A stretch of 64,000 nucleotides of DNA from Spirochaetes bacterium ADurb.Bin218. GTDB lineage: Bacteria; Spirochaetota; UBA4802; UBA5550. The stretch spans positions 31,432-95,431 of the forward strand of contig MWCI01000003.1 in assembly GCA_002069965.1 (NCBI GenBank), read 5' to 3'. The notes below the pieces were generated by a model. The model saw nothing but the letters and a program-made list of their open reading frames with translations. It did no database searches and was not told the DNA's origin. Every line of letters starts with the position of its first letter. Within the stretch, counting starts at the first letter, position 1. A program made the position numbers and the translations under genes. Below, piece by piece: positions 61,869 to 64,000 of this stretch.

Positions 61869-62591
61869 TCAAAAGAAAATATACATGTTATCACAAAAAA
61901 AAGATTCAAATACAAAAAAATTACCATCATAAAAGGTAAGAGATGATATTAGTTCTTTTACCCTTTCTATCTCACCTTCAGGGAGCTTTAGCTGAAATAG
62001 TATCTGTTTTGTTTCTTCATCAATGGAACGAAATTTATGGAGTCGTCTTTCCTGAATTTCTTTTATAGCATACCTGGCCTCAGCGCTTTTGAGTATGACA
62101 GTTATTTCCATGTTGAGATCTCTATCCTCTTCTGGGGCGAGCTCTTTTCTTATCAAGCCAGATAAGGTTTTCATCCTTGCAGAGTTTCGGACAATGATAA
62201 TTTTTTTTGAAGCACTGTTTTTCATCAATAGAATAGATTTTTTTATGTCATCCATAGGATAAAGTGAATGGATACAAATCGCAGCATCGTGTTTATTTAT
62301 ATATGAGCAGTTTTCCCACCTGTCATTTATAATAGATAGCTTTGGGGATTGAAGATCTGAGGCTTTATTCAGGAGAATTTCAGTCATAGCCTTAGATGGT
62401 TCAATTGCTGTTACGTTATGGCCTCTTTGCAATAGTGGAATTGTAAAAAAACCAGAACCTGCACCTATATCAATAACTGAAGGGTAGTTTTCTAATTCTG
62501 CTAAAACAGGATCAAGAAGTTTGCCTGGATATCCGGATTTACTCTGCTCCTGGTCGTAAAATTTTGCAAAAACTGGGTCATCAAATCGCAT
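61869..62591 (-). CDS. SAM-dependent methyltransferase
   Basis: The 240-residue protein has a class I methyltransferase motif VIDIGAGSGFFTIPLL and VTAIEPSKAM, followed by the DAAICIHSLYPM region. The substrate is unknown. Its C-terminus is rich in aromatics (FFVFESFFCDNMYIFF). A weak AAGG site precedes the ATG, and a tiny ORF with a strong ribosome site lies about 70 bases upstream on the same strand. Confidence 0.82.
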   Translation of the reverse strand: MRFDDPVFAKFYDQEQSKSGYPGKLLDPVLAELENYPSVIDIGAGSGFFTIPLLQRGHNVTAIEPSKAMTEILLNKASDLQSPKLSIINDRWENCSYINKHDAAICIHSLYPMDDIKKSILLMKNSASKKIIIVRNSARMKTLSGLIRKELAPEEDRDLNMEITVILKSAEARYAIKEIQERRLHKFRSIDEETKQILFQLKLPEGEIERVKELISSLTFYDGNFFVFESFFCDNMYIFF

Positions 62592-62662
62592 AAAAACCTT
62601 AAAAAAATAAAAAAAATTATAAAAAAATACTTGAAAAAAATGGTAACAAAAAGAGTTTTGTC

Positions 62663-62692
62663 TTATCGTATATGAAAAGATGATTTTTTCAT
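62663..62692 (-). CDS. Possible leader peptide (9 codons) upstream of the methyltransferase gene
   Basis: An AAAAGGAGG site (about 62699-62707) precedes an ATG by six to seven bases, and the frame MKKSSFHIR ends at TAA. A weak hairpin (ACAAAA/TTTTGT type, about 62645-62661) and a T-run follow before the methyltransferase gene, an attenuator-like layout. Real translation is not established. Confidence 0.35.
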   Translation of the reverse strand: MKKSSFHIR

Positions 62693-62720
62693 AAATGACC
62701 TCCTTTTAAAACCGCATATT

Positions 62721-62752
62721 CCCCGCAAAGATGTTTTGCGGGGTTTTCTTTT
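62721..62752 (+). terminator. Orphan terminator-like hairpin (plus strand)
   Basis: A stem CCCCGCAAA (62721-62729) pairs with TTTGCGGGG (62735-62743) followed by TTTTCTTTT. No plus-strand gene precedes it, which suggests either a small RNA ending here or terminator function for unseen transcription. The rest of 62592-62860 is AT-rich and shows nothing more that I can name. Confidence 0.65.
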
Positions 62753-62860
62753 ATATTTTATGGAGGGATTTGTATATTTTTTTTGTCTCTCTTTGAAATT
62801 GGCTTTAAAATAGCATCAGGTTAAATTTTTGCAATTATATTTTTATAATCCAAAATAATT

Positions 62861-62889
62861 TTGACAAATAAAACTCATTAATTTATAAT
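62861..62889 (+). promoter_or_regulatory. Consensus sigma-70 promoter of the cold shock gene
   Basis: TTGACA (62861-62866), 17 bases, TATAAT (62884-62889): a perfect match to consensus, about 106 bases before the csp ATG, giving a leader of about 100 bases with a short GC-rich palindrome (CGCCGGCG). Confidence 0.9.
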
Positions 62890-62995
62890 GCTTATGGTTT
62901 TATATTTACAATAATGTCTTGCTGTTTTGACATTAACTTGTCGCCGGCGGAGGTTTTGTAAATTAAACGTAACAAATTTTTAAGGAGTTTTTTTT

Positions 62996-63196
62996 ATGCC
63001 AAGCGGTGTAGTAAAATGGTTCAATGAAAAAAAAGGTTTTGGCTTCATCTCAAAGGATGATGGCGGGGATATTTTTGTCCATTATACAGGAATATCTGGT
63101 GATGGTTTTAAAAGTCTCCGTGAAGGTGACAAGGTAAATTTCCAGATAGAAGATTCTGACAAGGGCCAAAGAGCCGTTGCTGTGCGTGTGATATAG
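62996..63196 (+). CDS. Cold shock protein (CspA family)
   Basis: The 66-residue OB-fold protein has RNP1 GFGFIS and RNP2 IFVHYT and is a nucleic-acid chaperone that binds single-stranded RNA and DNA. The start has an AAGGAG site. A long leader of about 100 bases and a consensus promoter precede it, as in cspA-type genes where leader folding controls cold induction. A terminator follows. Confidence 0.95.
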   Translation: MPSGVVKWFNEKKGFGFISKDDGGDIFVHYTGISGDGFKSLREGDKVNFQIEDSDKGQRAVAVRVI

Positions 63197-63220
63197 GTAA
63201 TTTCATTTGGACCTCCTAAC

Positions 63221-63250
63221 AAAAGGCATCCGCATGTGGATGCCTTTTTT
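63221..63250 (+). terminator. Terminator after the cold shock gene
   Basis: An 11-base stem (AAAAGGCATCC 63221-63231 with 63238-63248), a 6-base loop and T6. The next 180 bases, to the IS end, hold nothing that I can name. Confidence 0.92.
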
Positions 63251-63427
63251 GATCAAGTCATATTCTTAAGCATTGCTGTGGCCTCCAGGATAAGGATTAA
63301 CTCCTAAATTTTAGCTTAATAATAATTGACCAGTAATGAAATAATTGTAAAAATTATTTTTTTGTAGACGCAAAAGCTATTTAGCTATAAATTAAAATAA
63401 TAAAAAGTCTAAGTTTTGGTTTTATTC

Positions 63428-63452
63428 GGTCAAGTCCAATTTAGTGTGTAAT
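63428..63452. repeat. Probable terminal inverted repeat of an IS256-family element
   Basis: The bases at 63428-63452 (GGTCAAGTCC... TAGTGTGTAAT) resemble the ends of IS256-type elements and lie 20 bases beyond the transposase stop codon. The other end is outside the window. Confidence 0.55.
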
Positions 63453-63471
63453 CCTACCAGAAACATAAAAA

Positions 63472-64000
63472 TTATTTACTACTCCAGTGACTTTTCTTAT
63501 TCCATCGTTCATTCTGCTCCTGAAATATTCCTGTCATCAACGCATATACACTATGCTCGTTTTCAATCACATTATCCATCACCTTTGTCCTCCTCCTCAC
63601 TTCTCGTATTACTCGCTCAATCAAATTTGTGTTCCGTATTGTTTTCCTATGCTTTATAGGAAATGCAAAATATCTAAAAAGATGTTCTTTATCTTCCACT
63701 AAACATTTAATAGCTTTCGGCGCTTTTGCACTATATTCAACACATATCTCTTTAAGAAATTCTTCGGCTTCAAGCCTCGTTGTACTGTTCCATAATCGAT
63801 GCAATTTGGCCTTCAGTTCTTCTTTCATATTCTTAGGACATTTCTTCAGTATATTTTCCGTCTTATGTACTGTACACCGTTGTAATTTCTCTCCACCAAA
63901 GATTGTCATAATGGAATGAAATTGACCTGTTTATCCAGGCAATGTACTCCTGGACTAATTGTTTTACTGCTCGACTTACACTACTTTTCGATACTCCAGG
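63472..64000 (-). pseudogene. IS256-family (Mutator-type) transposase, internally deleted and frameshifted
   Basis: The C-terminal 145 codons (from ATG 63909 to TAA 63472) encode FGGEKLQRCTVHKTENILKKCP and NTNLIERVIREVRRRTKVM, the C-terminal parts of IS256-type transposases, including the catalytic glutamate region. Upstream, to the window end, another frame encodes GVSKSSVSRAVKQL, the N-terminal HTH of the same family. Between them about 130-150 residues with two catalytic aspartates are absent. The element is therefore dead in this copy. Outside sequence is needed for the left end. Confidence 0.8.

Overview
The window (AT-rich, roughly 35-37% GC by eye) comes from an anaerobic or microaerobic diderm bacterium. 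Anaerobic life is suggested by a bidirectional [NiFe] hydrogenase, many Fe-S proteins, radical SAM enzymes, and an orange-protein (ORP)-type MinD/NifX locus. An outer membrane is suggested by a LolA-like sorting protein, a beta-barrel remnant and many lipoproteins. MORN-repeat and OmpL47-like repeat proteins, a LysM lipoprotein with (S)PDEI-type helical repeats, and a CBS-PAS-Fis protein behind dapAB remind me of Spirochaetota. That assignment is an inference at low to moderate confidence. No rRNA, tRNA or CRISPR array was seen.

Layout. 1-3150: end of a hoxU-hoxY-hoxH-maturation protease-response regulator operon with a terminator. 3330-6378: lipoprotein, dapA, dapB and a CBS-PAS-Fis regulator. 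6617-8202: rho and rpmE. 8248-9878 (minus): lgt and an EamA transporter. 10071-13372: a gene remnant, a hybrid histidine kinase, a LOG-family protein and an RsbW-like ATPase. 13530-20518 (minus): the centrepiece, an ORP-like locus with three NifX/MTH1175-type proteins, a metallo-beta-lactamase fold enzyme, a radical SAM protein, two ferredoxin-MinD ATPases, an Mrp/NBP35 ATPase, a small unknown protein, a ferredoxin and a gamma carbonic anhydrase. It has a consensus sigma-54 promoter, two tandem candidate enhancer sites, and its own PAS-AAA-Fis activator (20857-22161) encoded just upstream. 22165-28954: a (p)ppGpp synthetase-TPR fusion, a tiny BFD-like [2Fe-2S] protein, crotonase, nitronate monooxygenase-like protein, MgtE, a tiny Cys protein and a YheT-type hydrolase. 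29080-30508: two broken genes (a chemoreceptor N-terminus with an in-frame stop and a frameshifted beta-barrel). 30783-38428: HD phosphohydrolase, coiled-coil protein, hybrid sensor kinase, thioredoxin-reductase-like flavoprotein and a 927-residue exported protein. 38451-41401: a chemoreceptor C-terminal scrap and a znuACB operon behind a long Zur-type palindrome. 41582-46546: a housekeeping operon (methyltransferase, LolA-like, RsmE, ThiD2, radical SAM, thioesterase, YgbA-like). 46596-55082: MORN lipoprotein, OmpL47-like protein, TetR, QueG, M50 protease and a LysM/beta-propeller pair. 55357-62591: ileS-lspA, xseAB, inositol monophosphatase family, HPt and a methyltransferase. 62996-63196: cold shock protein. 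63428-64000: a decayed IS256-family element running off the end.

How the parts fit together: the hydrogenase and the ORP locus point to reductive, Fe-S-based metabolism. The activator of the ORP locus carries a Cys/His-rich PAS domain that could sense redox or metal state, with sigma-54 promoter output onto the whole minus-strand cluster. Two hybrid kinases, a stand-alone receiver and a stand-alone HPt protein could form phosphorelays, but no partner is proven. Gene decay (chemoreceptor pieces, beta-barrel, IS remnant, unidentified tail at 10071) clusters near repeats.
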